Shown piece by piece: positions 43,945 through 53,748 of a stretch of DNA of 64,000 bases. The position numbers were made by a program, and so were the translations under genes. Each line of letters starts with the position of its first letter. Position 1 is the stretch's first letter. The notes below the pieces were generated by a model that saw nothing but the letters and a program-made list of their open reading frames with translations, was not told where the DNA came from and made no database searches. The DNA comes from Bacillus tuaregi. GTDB taxonomy: Bacteria > Bacillota > Bacilli > Bacillales > Cytobacillaceae. Location: contig NZ_LT629731.1 of assembly GCF_900104575.1 (NCBI RefSeq), forward strand, positions 2,801,805 to 2,865,804. The letters are read 5' to 3'.

Positions 43945-44655
43945 TTAACTATTTAATTTTGCGTTAATTTCTATCTCATCCTTTTTTTCTAATGTAAATT
44001 GTACATTCTCATTCACAAGAATATCCTTTACCCCACCCTTTAGATTTAATGACTCTGCCATTGTACCTGCATCTCCAATAGCCGTAATAACAAATGGAGC
44101 GGGGTGACTTTTCCCATCTACCACTATAACCGGACCATTACATAAAACATAGGAATCATGGGAAAGCCGCTGACCATTAATCGCAATTGCACTGGCTCCA
44201 GAAATATTTAGTTCCGTGATGACTTTAAAGATGTGGTGCTCATGGACAATATATTGATTAGGATTATGCTCATTTAAATTATAATCACCATCAGCCAAGG
44301 TTACTTGGACACCCTCTCCTTTTACTTTAACCTTACCAAGGTACATACGGTATTTCTCTATGTCCTCTGCTAGATTATAGTAAACTTCTGCTTCATTCGA
44401 TAATTCCTTTTCTATTTTTAATACCTGCTCTTGCTTTTGATTAAGTTCCTTTTTTAGCTCGAGGTTTTTTTCTTCTTGGGTTATCAATTCGTTTCTAAGC
44501 TCCATATCCCGTTCGAATTGACTGCTTGTCATCGTCGTTTTACTTGTTTGTTTATCCGTTAAATGATAGGAAAATGCAATCAAAAATCCAAAAACAAGGA
44601 AGACAATCGTTAAGATCACATATCTACCCTTCAAGCTCCTTCTCTGGTTCATCAT
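43945..44655 (-). CDS. ylxW: DUF881 protein YlxW
   Basis: About 236 residues. It has an N-terminal anchor (RYVILTIVFLVFGFLIAFSYH), a strong coiled-coil (MELRNELITQEEKNLELKKELNQK), and a DUF881 domain with VKGEGVQVTLADGDYN and GASAIAINGQRLSHDSYVLCNG. Two adjacent ATGs at 44653-44655 and 44650-44652 follow AAGGAG; the frame is open to 44697. It overlaps the end of divIB by about 30 bases. Confidence 0.85.
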   Translation of the reverse strand: MMNQRRSLKGRYVILTIVFLVFGFLIAFSYHLTDKQTSKTTMTSSQFERDMELRNELITQEEKNLELKKELNQKQEQVLKIEKELSNEAEVYYNLAEDIEKYRMYLGKVKVKGEGVQVTLADGDYNLNEHNPNQYIVHEHHIFKVITELNISGASAIAINGQRLSHDSYVLCNGPVIVVDGKSHPAPFVITAIGDAGTMAESLNLKGGVKDILVNENVQFTLEKKDEIEINAKLNS

Positions 44656-45415
44656 TCTCAGCTCCTTCCAATTGATAAGCCTTAAAGTATGAGCCAACCT
44701 CTAGATTAATCACACCTTTTTGGCTCGGGTCTAGCTGGCTAATAATTGAAGGGTAATGGGACATTTTTTCCGCAAAGGTTCTAATCGTTGCACTTACTTG
44801 ATTTCCATCATTCATATAAAGAGAAATATGAAACGAGTCTGCTTCTGTTGGGTCGTAATGAATTTCTGAGATTGAATTCAATACTTCGGGTGGTAATTTT
44901 TCTAAGCTGAAAATCATTTCCTTTAATGCTTTATCTTCAGAAAAACTAAATAGAATTGGAGCATTTAACGGTAGGTCTGTCGTTTTTTTCTCATGGAGGA
45001 TATTGCCGTTTTCTAAAACCGGCAAAAAGTATTTTCCTTTCGAGATATAAGATATTCGATTATATTCCTCAACAGTTATGATAATGGAGCTTGGAAGCTT
45101 AGTTTCCACCTCCGCCTTTTTCATCTCCGGCAGGTCACTCAGCTTTTCTTCCATTTCGTTATGGCGGACCTTCCAAATATTTGTATCCTTTTTGATTTCG
45201 GCAATTGCCATGATTTCTTTATCGGAATGAGCTGTATTACCGTTAATAACAACATGTTGAACGTGGCTTAATGGAGATTGAAAATAGAGAATAAATGCGA
45301 TTAGAATAAAAAATAGCAGTAGTAAAAGGATTAAGCGTCGGTTGGCTTTTTTTCTCCGTTGTTGTTTTAATTTCGGTATTCGATCTTCAATTGAAACAAC
45401 ATTACCATTTTCCAT
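44624..45415 (-). CDS. divIB: Cell-division protein DivIB (FtsQ)
   Basis: Bitopic divisome protein that partners FtsL and DivIC. It has a short basic cytoplasmic N-terminus (MENGNVVSIEDRIPKLKQQRRKKANRR), one transmembrane helix (about residues 29-48), a POTRA domain with VQHVVINGNTAHSDKEIMAI, and a beta domain. About 263 residues. The frame is open to 45445, but the ATG at 45413-45415 follows GAGGTGATT and gives the Bacillus-type N-terminus. A strong hairpin lies directly upstream, so divIB may have its own promoter. Confidence 0.92.
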   Translation of the reverse strand: MENGNVVSIEDRIPKLKQQRRKKANRRLILLLLLFFILIAFILYFQSPLSHVQHVVINGNTAHSDKEIMAIAEIKKDTNIWKVRHNEMEEKLSDLPEMKKAEVETKLPSSIIITVEEYNRISYISKGKYFLPVLENGNILHEKKTTDLPLNAPILFSFSEDKALKEMIFSLEKLPPEVLNSISEIHYDPTEADSFHISLYMNDGNQVSATIRTFAEKMSHYPSIISQLDPSQKGVINLEVGSYFKAYQLEGAENDEPEKELEG

Positions 45416-45479
45416 TCCAATCACCTCACAATCGTGCTTGTCCATTTTTGTTTTATACCTTGGTACCCGTTTTTTTATT

Positions 45480-45523
45480 AAAAACCATAAACGGCACGAG
45501 TATTCATGCCGTTTATGGTTTTT
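45480..45523. terminator. Strong bidirectional terminator between murB and divIB
   Basis: AAAAACCATAAACGGCA and its exact complement TGCCGTTTATGGTTTTT form a 17-base-pair stem with a 10-base loop. On the minus strand it is about 60 bases after the murB stop and would end the murG-murB transcript inside the dcw cluster. Confidence 0.88.
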
Positions 45524-45585
45524 AGCTTTTATTTCAATAGATAATTATAGCACAGTTAATGGAAGTTGCGTTTGGAAGTTTCCTG

Positions 45586-46506
45586 TTACTTTCTTCCTAT
45601 TATTTCTACCTCTGTTTCCATTTCTATTTGGTATAATTTAAAAACGGTTTGTTTGACATGTTCAATTAAATTTAATACGTCCTTGGCTGTTGCATTTCCT
45701 GCATTAACAATAAAATTTCCATGCATTCCAGAAATTTGCGCACCACCCATTTGATAGCCCTTTAAGCCTGCCTCTTCTACAAGCTTACCCGCATAATTTG
45801 GCAGCGGGTTTCGAAAAATACTCCCCGCACAAGGATAATTCCATGGCTGCGTTTCCTTTCGGTAATCTTTATTCTTCTGCATGACTCCAACAATCGTTTC
45901 CTTTTCCCCTTCAACAAGCTTAAATCTCGCTTCAAGGACAATCCCCGGACGCTTCTTTTGCAGTACAGAGGTCCGGTAAGAAAATTCCATTTCCTCATTT
46001 GATAACCATTTCATTGTTCCATCTTCAAATAGTATATGTGCTTCTGTAAGTATTTTTGAAATATCTGAACCGTGTGCACCTGCATTCATATACACAGCTC
46101 CTCCGACAGAGCCTGGAATCCCGCTGGCAAACTCAAGACCGGATAAGCCTTGACGACTTATCTTCATCGCTAGACTAACTAACGGGTAGCCCGCACCAAC
46201 AGTTAAGATACCGTCTTTAACCACTAAATGGTCTAATCCATTTCCTAGTTTAATTACGACTCCCTCAATCCCACCATCTGAAACAAGCAGGTTGGAGCCC
46301 CTGCCGATTGCTCGCCAGCTCACTTGATATTTTCTTATCAATTTTAATGCAGCCTCTAAGCTTTCAATTGATTCTGGCTCAATAAACAAATCGGCAGGAC
46401 CACCTATTTTAATGGTTGTATGATTGGCAAGTAACTCATGTTCTTTTACATGACAACCCTTAAGTTCTCTAAGCTCATTTAATAACTCATTCATTTTATT
46501 GTCCAT
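45586..46506 (-). CDS. murB: UDP-N-acetylenolpyruvoylglucosamine reductase
   Basis: FAD/NADPH enzyme that makes UDP-MurNAc. 306 residues. FAD-binding blocks are [13 protein letters not shown] (near residue 28) and [32 protein letters not shown] and the catalytic Ser/Glu regions [12 protein letters not shown] and [12 protein letters not shown] place it in type IIa MurB, which lacks the extra C-terminal tyrosine loop. It lies between murG and divIB as in other Bacilli. Confidence 0.96.
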   Translation of the reverse strand: MDNKMNELLNELRELKGCHVKEHELLANHTTIKIGGPADLFIEPESIESLEAALKLIRKYQVSWRAIGRGSNLLVSDGGIEGVVIKLGNGLDHLVVKDGILTVGAGYPLVSLAMKISRQGLSGLEFASGIPGSVGGAVYMNAGAHGSDISKILTEAHILFEDGTMKWLSNEEMEFSYRTSVLQKKRPGIVLEARFKLVEGEKETIVGVMQKNKDYRKETQPWNYPCAGSIFRNPLPNYAGKLVEEAGLKGYQMGGAQISGMHGNFIVNAGNATAKDVLNLIEHVKQTVFKLYQIEMETEVEIIGRK

Positions 46507-46559
46507 AAAACCCTCCTGAAAAATAGCTTATCATAGTGTATGCTGAAAACATAAATGGG

Positions 46560-47660
46560 CTACTTTTTCTTTTCTACAAGCTCTTTCATTAAGAGATAGA
46601 GTCTCTTCGCCGCATCCGGAATCCCTAATTCCCTCGCATTCTGTTTCATATCGTTAAGTGTTTTTTCATCCAAAAGAATTCGATCAATTTCCTCAACAAG
46701 CCTATGACCAGTTAGATCTTTTTCCAACAACAATTCAGCTGCATGATGATCGCTTAATGCACGGGCATTTTTCTCTTGATGATTATTCGTCACATAAGGA
46801 CTGGGAATCAGTATACTAGGTATTCCGAGAGAAGTTAACTCAGCAAGAGTTGTCGCGCCTGCTCTTGCGACAGTTAAATCAACTCCGGCTAAAACCTCAG
46901 GCATATTATGAATAAATGGTTTTATTATGACATTTTTCGGATTTCCAACTAGTTCTACTTCTTTTTTGACATCTTCATAATGAACATCACCTGTTACATA
47001 AAGCACCTGATAAGGTTTCTCTCCCAGTAGCGACAGCGACTTAAGGACCGCCTCATTAATCGGTCTAGCCCCTCTGCTTCCGCCTACAATTAGGACGACA
47101 GGCACCGTGCTACTCAATCCTGCTGATAATCTTCCTTTCATGCCATCTTGATGTAATACCTCTGATGCACGCGGATTTCCTGTCAGGACTACTTTTGTCT
47201 CCGGGAAATACATTTTCGCTTCCTCAAAGCAAACCGCTATCCGGTCAACATAACGGCTTAAGAATTTATTCGTTAAACCAGGAACACTGTTTTGTTCATG
47301 AATGATTGTCGGAATCCCTAGCTTTGCTGCTGCATAGACCACCGGACCACAGACATAGCCCCCAGTCCCAATCACAACATCCGCTTTAAAATCCTTGAGC
47401 ATTTTCTTACTATCCTTTACACCCTTCAAAAATCGGATAATTGTTTTCACATTTTCAAAGGAGATTTTTCTTTTAAAGCCTGTAATATGTATCGATTTAA
47501 ACGGAATGCTTTCTCTCGTCACCAGCTTGCTTTCAAGACCTTTTTCCGTTCCGATGTATAAAAAATTTACATCCTTTGCTTCCTTTTTTATTTCACGAAT
47601 AAGAGCCAGGGCTGGATAAATGTGGCCGCCGGTTCCCCCACCACTTACAACAATATTCAT
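46560..47660 (-). CDS. murG: UDP-GlcNAc:undecaprenyl-PP-MurNAc-pentapeptide GlcNAc transferase
   Basis: Membrane-associated GT28 glycosyltransferase that turns lipid I into lipid II. 366 residues. It has the N-terminal G-loop [15 protein letters not shown], the second G-loop [15 protein letters not shown], and the donor site [10 protein letters not shown] with [15 protein letters not shown]. The ATG has a GAGGTG site. The 272-base gap upstream contains two operator-like palindromes and the spoVE terminator. Confidence 0.96.
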   Translation of the reverse strand: MNIVVSGGGTGGHIYPALALIREIKKEAKDVNFLYIGTEKGLESKLVTRESIPFKSIHITGFKRKISFENVKTIIRFLKGVKDSKKMLKDFKADVVIGTGGYVCGPVVYAAAKLGIPTIIHEQNSVPGLTNKFLSRYVDRIAVCFEEAKMYFPETKVVLTGNPRASEVLHQDGMKGRLSAGLSSTVPVVLIVGGSRGARPINEAVLKSLSLLGEKPYQVLYVTGDVHYEDVKKEVELVGNPKNVIIKPFIHNMPEVLAGVDLTVARAGATTLAELTSLGIPSILIPSPYVTNNHQEKNARALSDHHAAELLLEKDLTGHRLVEEIDRILLDEKTLNDMKQNARELGIPDAAKRLYLLMKELVEKKK

Positions 47661-47701
47661 TGTTTCACCTCATAAAACGGATAATTAACAGCAAGTAAAC
47701 T

Positions 47702-47719
47702 AAGTGAATACGTTCACTT
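47702..47719. promoter_or_regulatory. Operator-like palindrome upstream of murG
   Basis: AAGTGAA-TACG-TTCACTT, a perfect inverted repeat of two 7-mers, 41 bases before the murG start codon. Its core AGTGA-N6-TCACT has the geometry of Crp/Fnr-family sites. No regulator gene is nearby, so the factor is unknown. Confidence 0.45.
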
Positions 47720-47834
47720 TAATTTTATCTTTTCTTATTCTACTATATTCCAAACGTTAGAAAGATACCATCAAAAGAATGTTATAAAAACGTAATTATT
47801 TATAGAAAAAAAGATATTTGTGTAATAAGCGCAA

Positions 47835-47853
47835 CATAATGATAATCATTTGA
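47835..47853. promoter_or_regulatory. Fur-box-like palindrome between spoVE and murG
   Basis: Contains AATGAT-A-ATCATT, a perfect 13-base palindrome. Fifteen consecutive positions agree with the classic 19-base Fur box. It lies about 180 bases upstream of murG and after the spoVE terminator. No iron gene is adjacent, so binding is uncertain. Confidence 0.4.
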
Positions 47854-47885
47854 AATAACTCTCTACAACCTTAATGTTCTCCCAT

Positions 47886-47914
47886 AAAAAAACTGACCTA
47901 TATTGGGGTCAGTT
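47886..47914 (-). terminator. Terminator after spoVE
   Basis: AACTGACC, 7-base loop, GGTCAGTT followed by TTTTT on the minus strand, about 20 bases beyond the spoVE stop. Confidence 0.88.
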
Positions 47915-47932
47915 CCTAAAGAATACAACAGA

Positions 47933-49033
47933 TTAATACCGTGAATAACGGCTAATATTTAACAAAACGCCAATAGCCAAAAGCATAAGGGTTAATGAAG
48001 AGCCACCGTAGCTTAGAAATGGAAGAGTGATACCAGTAACAGGCATTAGTCCTGTTACAACCCCGATATTTATCATCACTTGGATTGCCACCATGGCAAT
48101 AATTCCTACAGCAAGAAAACTCCCATACAAATCTGGAGCACCTAAAGCAATTCGAATCCCCCGCCAAAGTAACAGTGAAAATAATAATAAGATAAAGGAT
48201 CCCCCAATAAAGCCTAACTCTTCAGCTAAAATGGCAAATATAAAATCAGTTTGCGGCTCAGGTAAATAAAAAAACTTCTGTCGGCTTTGTCCCAAACCTA
48301 AACCAAACAATCCCCCTGGCCCGATAGCGAATAATGATTGAATGATTTGAAATCCACTGCCTAAAGGATCCTGCCATGGGTCTAAAAAAGAAGTAATCCG
48401 CTTTATCCGGTAGGGAGCAGATACAACCAACGCCGCAAAACCGGCAACCCCGATTAAGCCAAGAACCGCAAAATGACGGACCCGTGCTCCAGCAATAAAG
48501 ATCATGACGATACAAGTACCAACCATAACGGTACCAGTACCTAAATCCGGCTGAAGCATAATCATGCCAAAGGCTAAAAAGACTAAACCTAGTGAAGGAG
48601 CTAAACCCTTTTTAAAAGAAGTAATATATTTTTGTTTTTCCGATAGAAACTTTGCTAAAAAAGCAATCATCGCTAATTTCATAAATTCTGACGGCTGGAT
48701 GGAAAAAGCACCAATTCCAATCCAGCTTCGTGAACCATTACGGACATTACCAATTCCAGGTATTAGCACAAGCACAAGCAACACGAAACAGACAATGACC
48801 AGTACCTTAGCCCAGGTTCTCCAAGTCCAGTAATCTACATTCATGATGAAAAACATTCCGATAATCCCTACCCCCGCAAACAGCATTTGCCGCTTAGCAA
48901 AGAAAAAGGAATCATTAAATTTATAATCTGCCCATATGGCACTTGCACTGTATACCATAATCAGCCCAATCGCTAAGAGAGAAAAAGTTAATATCATTAA
49001 AATGATATCAGGAGTCGTTTTTTTTGTCGGCAA
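47933..49033 (-). CDS. spoVE: Stage V sporulation protein E, SEDS-family peptidoglycan polymerase
   Basis: FtsW/RodA/SpoVE-type membrane glycosyltransferase, 366 residues with about ten hydrophobic helices. Visible marks are YSASAIWADYKFND near the N-terminus, SRSWIGIGAFSIQPSEFMKLA (catalytic-region loop), and PVTGITLPFLSYGGSSL near the C-terminus. In B. subtilis SpoVE works with SpoVD to build spore cortex and lies between murD and murG, as here; FtsW itself is encoded elsewhere. The start is a TTG at 49031-49033 with GAGGTGTGG upstream. Confidence 0.9.
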   Translation of the reverse strand: MPTKKTTPDIILMILTFSLLAIGLIMVYSASAIWADYKFNDSFFFAKRQMLFAGVGIIGMFFIMNVDYWTWRTWAKVLVIVCFVLLVLVLIPGIGNVRNGSRSWIGIGAFSIQPSEFMKLAMIAFLAKFLSEKQKYITSFKKGLAPSLGLVFLAFGMIMLQPDLGTGTVMVGTCIVMIFIAGARVRHFAVLGLIGVAGFAALVVSAPYRIKRITSFLDPWQDPLGSGFQIIQSLFAIGPGGLFGLGLGQSRQKFFYLPEPQTDFIFAILAEELGFIGGSFILLLFSLLLWRGIRIALGAPDLYGSFLAVGIIAMVAIQVMINIGVVTGLMPVTGITLPFLSYGGSSLTLMLLAIGVLLNISRYSRY

Positions 49034-49085
49034 AAGACCACACCTCGAAATGCAAGTTATTTGGCCTGTTTAGAGATTGCTGACG

Positions 49086-49278
49086 ATCAAATTCGCCCGT
49101 CGAATTTGCGTCCGGATTACCTGAGCTCGCTCGATAAACTACCTTAAAAAAATCCGTGACATCCGCCGGAAGCTTAACTTCATTCAGCTGGGGTTTGTAC
49201 CCCCGCTGAATCGAAGTACCATTTGCATTCATCCCCCACTTGTAGAAGTGGAGGATGAATGCTGAATGACGTTAAACG
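49086..49278 (+). repeat. 194-bp structured intergenic repeat, copy 2
   Basis: Same order of blocks as 29549-29742. This copy keeps a near-perfect hairpin near its right side: CATTCATCC-c-CCACTT, loop GTAG, AAGTGG-a-GGATGAATG. In copy 1 that hairpin is eroded. It occupies most of the 283-base gap between murD and spoVE. An in-frame minus-strand reading frame of 74 codons runs through it but has no ribosome site or family resemblance. Confidence 0.85.
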
Positions 49279-49316
49279 AATATGAAAATCTTACATTCTC
49301 CTCTAGAGACAAGCCC

Positions 49317-50669
49317 TTACTTAAGCTTATGCACTGCTTCGATAAAAATGTCTCCCCTTACTTCAAAAGTTTTAAATTGATCCCAGCTAGCGCATGCAGG
49401 CGATAATAACACGATATCACCAGGTTCTGAAAGCTGGTAAGCAAGAGGTACAGCTTTTCCAACATTATCGACACGTCTAATTGTTTTTATTCCTGCCTTT
49501 TGTGCAGCCCGTTCCATTTTCTCTGCCGTTTGACCAAACGTAATCATGGCTTTAACATTTTTAAAGGAAGGAATTAGTTCATCAAATTCATTGCCTCTAT
49601 CCAAACCGCCAGCCAATAAAATAGTCGGTTGATCAAAGGCAGCTAATGCATTCTTTGTCGCTAATATATTCGTCGCTTTTGAATCGTTATAAAACAATCT
49701 GCCCTCCTTTTCCCCGATGAATTGCAATCTATGTTTAACTCCTGTAAAAGTAGTAAGCACCTCATAAATGGCTTCATTAGCAACACCTGATAGCTTGGCT
49801 GCTGATACGGCTGATAAAATATTCTCTAAATTATGGGCTCCAGGTAGCCGAATATCTGCCTGCCTCATAATTTGCTCTCCATTGAATACTACCCATCCAC
49901 CTTTAATACAGGCTCCTTCTGAAAGCTCCCGTACAGCCGAAAAGGGCACAATCTGAGCCCTTGACTGGCGGGCAATGTTCATAACCTCTTCCTGTTCACT
50001 ATTCACAATAAAAAAGTCATCACTCATTTGGTTTTTAGTTATATTTGCCTTTGCTTTCACGTATTCTAATCTTGTCCCATGATAATCAAGATGAGCATCA
50101 TATAAATTGGTTAAAATAGCAATCCTTGGTCTGAAGCTAGGGGTCCCCATAAGCTGAAAAGAGGATAACTCAATGACGATTTGATTGTGCGCCTCAGCAG
50201 TCTGTGTAACCTCTGAAGCGACAGTTCCGATATTACCCGCAATAAGCGGATTCTTACTCCCCTTCTGCAGCATTTCATAGACAAGCGTTGTGGTGGTTGT
50301 TTTACCGTTAGTCCCCGTAATCGCAATAAATGGCGCCTCAGAAATTTGGTAGGCAAGCTCAACCTCTGTGATAATAGGAATTCCCCGCTCTAATGCCCTT
50401 TCAATCATTGGGTTATGATAAGGAATACCCGGATTCTTTACGATTAACTCAAAACCATCCTCAAGCAATTCAATCGGGTGCTCACCGCAAATCACCTTTA
50501 TTCCCTGCTCCAGCAGGCCTTGAGCTTCAGGATTTTCAGATAATGGCTTATAATCATTGACCGTAACAAATGCACCAAGCTTATGTAATAATAATGCAGC
50601 ACCTACTCCACTTTTAGCCAAACCAAGCACCAGTATTTTTTTATGCGTATATCTAGTAATTGTTTTCAA
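49317..50669 (-). CDS. murD: UDP-N-acetylmuramoyl-L-alanine:D-glutamate ligase
   Basis: ATP-dependent Mur ligase, 450 residues. The N-terminal UDP-binding domain shows [21 protein letters not shown]. The ATP loop is [17 protein letters not shown] (near residue 117), then [11 protein letters not shown] with the catalytic His, NDSKATN in the hinge, and [12 protein letters not shown] at the C-terminus. The ATG follows the mraY stop directly. Confidence 0.97.
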   Translation of the reverse strand: MKTITRYTHKKILVLGLAKSGVGAALLLHKLGAFVTVNDYKPLSENPEAQGLLEQGIKVICGEHPIELLEDGFELIVKNPGIPYHNPMIERALERGIPIITEVELAYQISEAPFIAITGTNGKTTTTTLVYEMLQKGSKNPLIAGNIGTVASEVTQTAEAHNQIVIELSSFQLMGTPSFRPRIAILTNLYDAHLDYHGTRLEYVKAKANITKNQMSDDFFIVNSEQEEVMNIARQSRAQIVPFSAVRELSEGACIKGGWVVFNGEQIMRQADIRLPGAHNLENILSAVSAAKLSGVANEAIYEVLTTFTGVKHRLQFIGEKEGRLFYNDSKATNILATKNALAAFDQPTILLAGGLDRGNEFDELIPSFKNVKAMITFGQTAEKMERAAQKAGIKTIRRVDNVGKAVPLAYQLSEPGDIVLLSPACASWDQFKTFEVRGDIFIEAVHKLK

Positions 50670-51644
50670 TTATAACCACACCTCAATATAAATTCCTGTA
50701 ATGGCAAAAATTAAACCGGCAGTCCAAAATGTCACGACTACCCGCCACTCACTCCAACCTAATAGTTCATAATGATGATGGAGCGGACTCATACGAAAAA
50801 TACGTTTCCCAGTTGTTTTAAATGAAATCACCTGTAAAATGACGGATAACGTTTCAATGACAAATACTCCGCCAATCACAAGTAAAATAATTTCAAGTTT
50901 TGTTAAAATAGCAATCGACGCAATGGCCCCACCTAGTGCCAATGAACCGGTATCACCCATAAAAACCTTAGCCGGATGAGCATTAAACACGAGAAAGCCA
51001 AGAACAGCTCCGACTACCGCTACCGAGAAAATCGAAATCTCAATCATCGATTGATTCCAAGCCAATACCGCAAAGGCACCGAAAGCAATGGCAGCTGTAC
51101 CTGAGACAAGACCATCAAGGCCATCTGTCAAATTCACGGCATTTGAGAAGCCAACAAGCCAAAATACAATAAACAAAGCATAAAAAAAGCCAAGTTCAAG
51201 TGAATAATCCGTAAAAGGAATCGACACGGCCGTTGAAAACTCCATCTGCTTTAATAAGAAATAAACAACAACAGATACAATAATTTGTCCAAGCAGTTTT
51301 TGCTTCGAGGTTAATCCAAGATTCCTTTTCATAGCCACTTTAATAAAATCATCTAAAAATCCTAAAAGTCCAAAACCGACTGTTACAAACAAAAGAATAA
51401 ATGTTTTTATGGTAGGCTCACTAAATTTCTCTGTCATCATAAGTGTTGTAATGATGATCGAAAGCAAGATCATGATCCCGCCCATCGTCGGAGTGCCTGT
51501 TTTCTTTTGATGCGATTTGGGTCCTTCCTCACGAATACTTTGTCCAAATTTCAATCTTCTTAAAAAGGGAATAAAAATGGGAGATAATAATACCGTTATT
51601 AGAAATCCTAGTAAAATGGTAAAAAACAACACTTGCTCTTCCAT
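50670..51644 (-). CDS. mraY: Phospho-N-acetylmuramoyl-pentapeptide transferase MraY
   Basis: Polytopic membrane enzyme that makes lipid I from UDP-MurNAc-pentapeptide and undecaprenyl phosphate. 324 residues, ten hydrophobic segments. Catalytic motifs: the Asp pair in [10 protein letters not shown] (near residue 97), NLTDGLDGL, and the Mg2+-binding [13 protein letters not shown]. The His-rich loop [17 protein letters not shown] is near the C-terminus. It directly follows the small Mur-like gene. Confidence 0.97.
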   Translation of the reverse strand: MEEQVLFFTILLGFLITVLLSPIFIPFLRRLKFGQSIREEGPKSHQKKTGTPTMGGIMILLSIIITTLMMTEKFSEPTIKTFILLFVTVGFGLLGFLDDFIKVAMKRNLGLTSKQKLLGQIIVSVVVYFLLKQMEFSTAVSIPFTDYSLELGFFYALFIVFWLVGFSNAVNLTDGLDGLVSGTAAIAFGAFAVLAWNQSMIEISIFSVAVVGAVLGFLVFNAHPAKVFMGDTGSLALGGAIASIAILTKLEIILLVIGGVFVIETLSVILQVISFKTTGKRIFRMSPLHHHYELLGWSEWRVVVTFWTAGLIFAITGIYIEVWL

Positions 51645-52094
51645 TTACTCCCCCCTCCCAACATGGCTGTCTTTCAAAAGTTGTTCCAACTTACCCATTA
51701 CAGCTACATCATATGTGTCTTGTTTAACATTCAGACTTAATTCTGGTAATAAATGAAATTTGGTCTGTTTCATCGATTTTTGTTCTGATTCAAGCTTCTT
51801 CTGATAGTATTCAATCATTTCTTTTAACCCTTTCAACAAATCTTTACAATAGAAAACAAGGAATTGATTAGGTGTATACGCTGGCAGCGGTACCTCTTCA
51901 TCCCATAAAACAGCAATAGCTCCATTATTAATAGCTTCCTTTAATTCTCCTGAAGTCTTAAACAATGGAATAAAAATCCCCTTCGGCTGAGCGAGATGGG
52001 CAAAAGAAGTTACGGTTAAGAATGATAACGATAAATCACTAACACCCCTATAATTAGGAAATAATTGCACCAAATCGCTGTAAATTAATCTCAT
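51645..52094 (-). CDS. Stand-alone Mur-ligase N-terminal-domain-like protein
   Basis: A 149-residue protein. Its first 105 residues follow the pattern of the N-terminal substrate domain of MurE/Mur[19 protein letters not shown] corresponds to the region before the usual Gly-Ser-Leu-Phe-Val turn, then [38 protein letters not shown]. There is no ATP loop (GTNGKT) and no C-terminal ligase domain. A highly charged tail ends it. It overlaps murE by four bases (ATGA) and abuts mraY, so it is co-translated. murF itself is absent. Function unknown. Confidence 0.7.
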   Translation of the reverse strand: MRLIYSDLVQLFPNYRGVSDLSLSFLTVTSFAHLAQPKGIFIPLFKTSGELKEAINNGAIAVLWDEEVPLPAYTPNQFLVFYCKDLLKGLKEMIEYYQKKLESEQKSMKQTKFHLLPELSLNVKQDTYDVAVMGKLEQLLKDSHVGRGE

Positions 52095-53560
52095 TTCATC
52101 TTCTCCTCGATAGCCTCTTTTGCAACAAGCCGATCATCAAAATCTAATACTTCCTTCCCTATCAACTGATAGGTTTCATGTCCTTTACCGGCAATTAAAA
52201 TGACGTCCCCTTGTGTTGCCTCATTCACTGCGTACTCAATTGCCTGCTTACGATCGATAATACTTGTATATTTTCTCCCGCTGACTCCTGCTTCCATTTC
52301 GCGTAAAATCACTTGAGGATCTTCTGTTCGTGGATTATCAGAAGTAAAAACAGGATCTGTTGCCAACTCACAGGCAATTTTCGCCATCAGCGGTCGTTTC
52401 ATTCTGTCCCGATCACCACCGCAACCAACAACAACAAATATCCGCTTTTTGGCAAACTGCCGAATGGTTTTCAAAGCATTTTCAAGGCTATCCGGCGTAT
52501 GAGAATAATCAACAATTACGGAAAAGTCCTGACCGGCATTGACAGCTTCAAAACGACCAGAAACCCCCTCTACCTCTTCAATAGAAGCAATGATATCACT
52601 AATTTCTTCTCCGGACACAACGGCAGCAGCTAAACTTGCTAAGACATTATACACACTGAATTTACCGATTAACTTCATATTAACCTGATGCACACCTAAC
52701 GGACTCACTAAAGTAAAGGATGTTCCAGCAGCCGTCATTTGAATATTTTTTGCTTGAAAATCTGCTTCACAATCAATTCCATAGCTCACAACTCTTGCTG
52801 CTGTACTATTGATATACTGAACACTTGCTTGATCATCTGCATTTAATACGGCAAACTTTGGTTTGTTAAAGGTATTGCCTAACTGTGAAAATAATAACCC
52901 TTTTGCCTGACGGTATTCGTCCATTGTTTTATGGTAATCTAGATGATCCTGTGTGAGATTCGTAAATACTGCCACATCATAATCACAGCCATGAACTCTT
53001 CCTTCTACTAAAGCATGTGAGGAAACCTCCATAACGGCAGAGGATACTCCCTTGTCAACCATTTTCTTAAACGTTTTTTGCAGTGTCAGGCTCTCGGGTG
53101 TTGTATTTTTTGTTTCAAAGATTTCACTAGAAATTTTTGTATACATCGTCCCGATTAAGCCAGTTTTTTTACCTTGGTCTGAAAAAATTTTTTCAATTAA
53201 ATGACTTGTCGTTGTTTTCCCGTTCGTACCAGTTATTCCAACTAGATGCAGCTGCTGTGTCGGATGTCCATAATAAAAATCTGCCAATAACGCCAGCGCA
53301 CGCTTTGTATTTTTTACAACAATAACCGGAATATTTAACGAAAGCTCTTTTTCAGCCAAAACAGCTACAGCACCATTTTTCTCAGCAGAATCAGCATAAT
53401 CATGTCCGTCTACCGTATAGCCCTTAATACAAACAAATAGACTGCCAGGCCGAACCTTTCTATTATCATTCTCAATTGACGTAACCTCTGGATTTTCACC
53501 ATCTGTAGGCAAATAAGGATACAAATATTGAAGTAAAGTATGTAATTTCAAATCGCTCAA
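52091..53560 (-). CDS. murE: UDP-MurNAc-tripeptide synthetase (meso-DAP-adding)
   Basis: 489-residue ligase that adds meso-diaminopimelate to UDP-MurNAc-L-Ala-D-Glu. The N-terminal domain has [27 protein letters not shown]. The ATP loop is [16 protein letters not shown] (near residue 110), and the carbamylated-Lys region [14 protein letters not shown] follows. DNPRTEDP in the C-terminal domain is the meso-DAP specificity signature (Lys-adding enzymes differ). It supports an A1-gamma peptidoglycan. Confidence 0.97.
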   Translation of the reverse strand: MSDLKLHTLLQYLYPYLPTDGENPEVTSIENDNRKVRPGSLFVCIKGYTVDGHDYADSAEKNGAVAVLAEKELSLNIPVIVVKNTKRALALLADFYYGHPTQQLHLVGITGTNGKTTTSHLIEKIFSDQGKKTGLIGTMYTKISSEIFETKNTTPESLTLQKTFKKMVDKGVSSAVMEVSSHALVEGRVHGCDYDVAVFTNLTQDHLDYHKTMDEYRQAKGLLFSQLGNTFNKPKFAVLNADDQASVQYINSTAARVVSYGIDCEADFQAKNIQMTAAGTSFTLVSPLGVHQVNMKLIGKFSVYNVLASLAAAVVSGEEISDIIASIEEVEGVSGRFEAVNAGQDFSVIVDYSHTPDSLENALKTIRQFAKKRIFVVVGCGGDRDRMKRPLMAKIACELATDPVFTSDNPRTEDPQVILREMEAGVSGRKYTSIIDRKQAIEYAVNEATQGDVILIAGKGHETYQLIGKEVLDFDDRLVAKEAIEEKMK

Positions 53561-53695
53561 ATCCTCTCAAAATTGAAATGCACAGATGACTTGCTTAAAA
53601 CAAGCGCGATACTATTTTACATGATAAATGGTAATTAATCTATTTTCATTGATAATCGTAATAAAAAAACGAACTATGTATCCAATATATGAAAG

Positions 53696-53721
53696 GAGGC
53701 GGCGTATATACGAGCCGCCTC
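53696..53721 (-). terminator. Hairpin after spoVD
   Basis: GAGGCGGC, 10-base loop, GCCGCCTC. It is strong but followed by CTTTCATA rather than a U-run, so termination may be partial. The next T-run on the minus strand is about 25 bases further on. Confidence 0.55.
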
Positions 53722-53748
53722 ACAAAATATATAAATGCTTATAGCAAA

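Noticed and set aside
49008-49232. Minus-strand open frame of 74 codons upstream of spoVE
   Set aside because: It runs through the intergenic repeat and into the spoVE N-terminus. It has no ribosome site, and its sequence is only a translation of the repeat.
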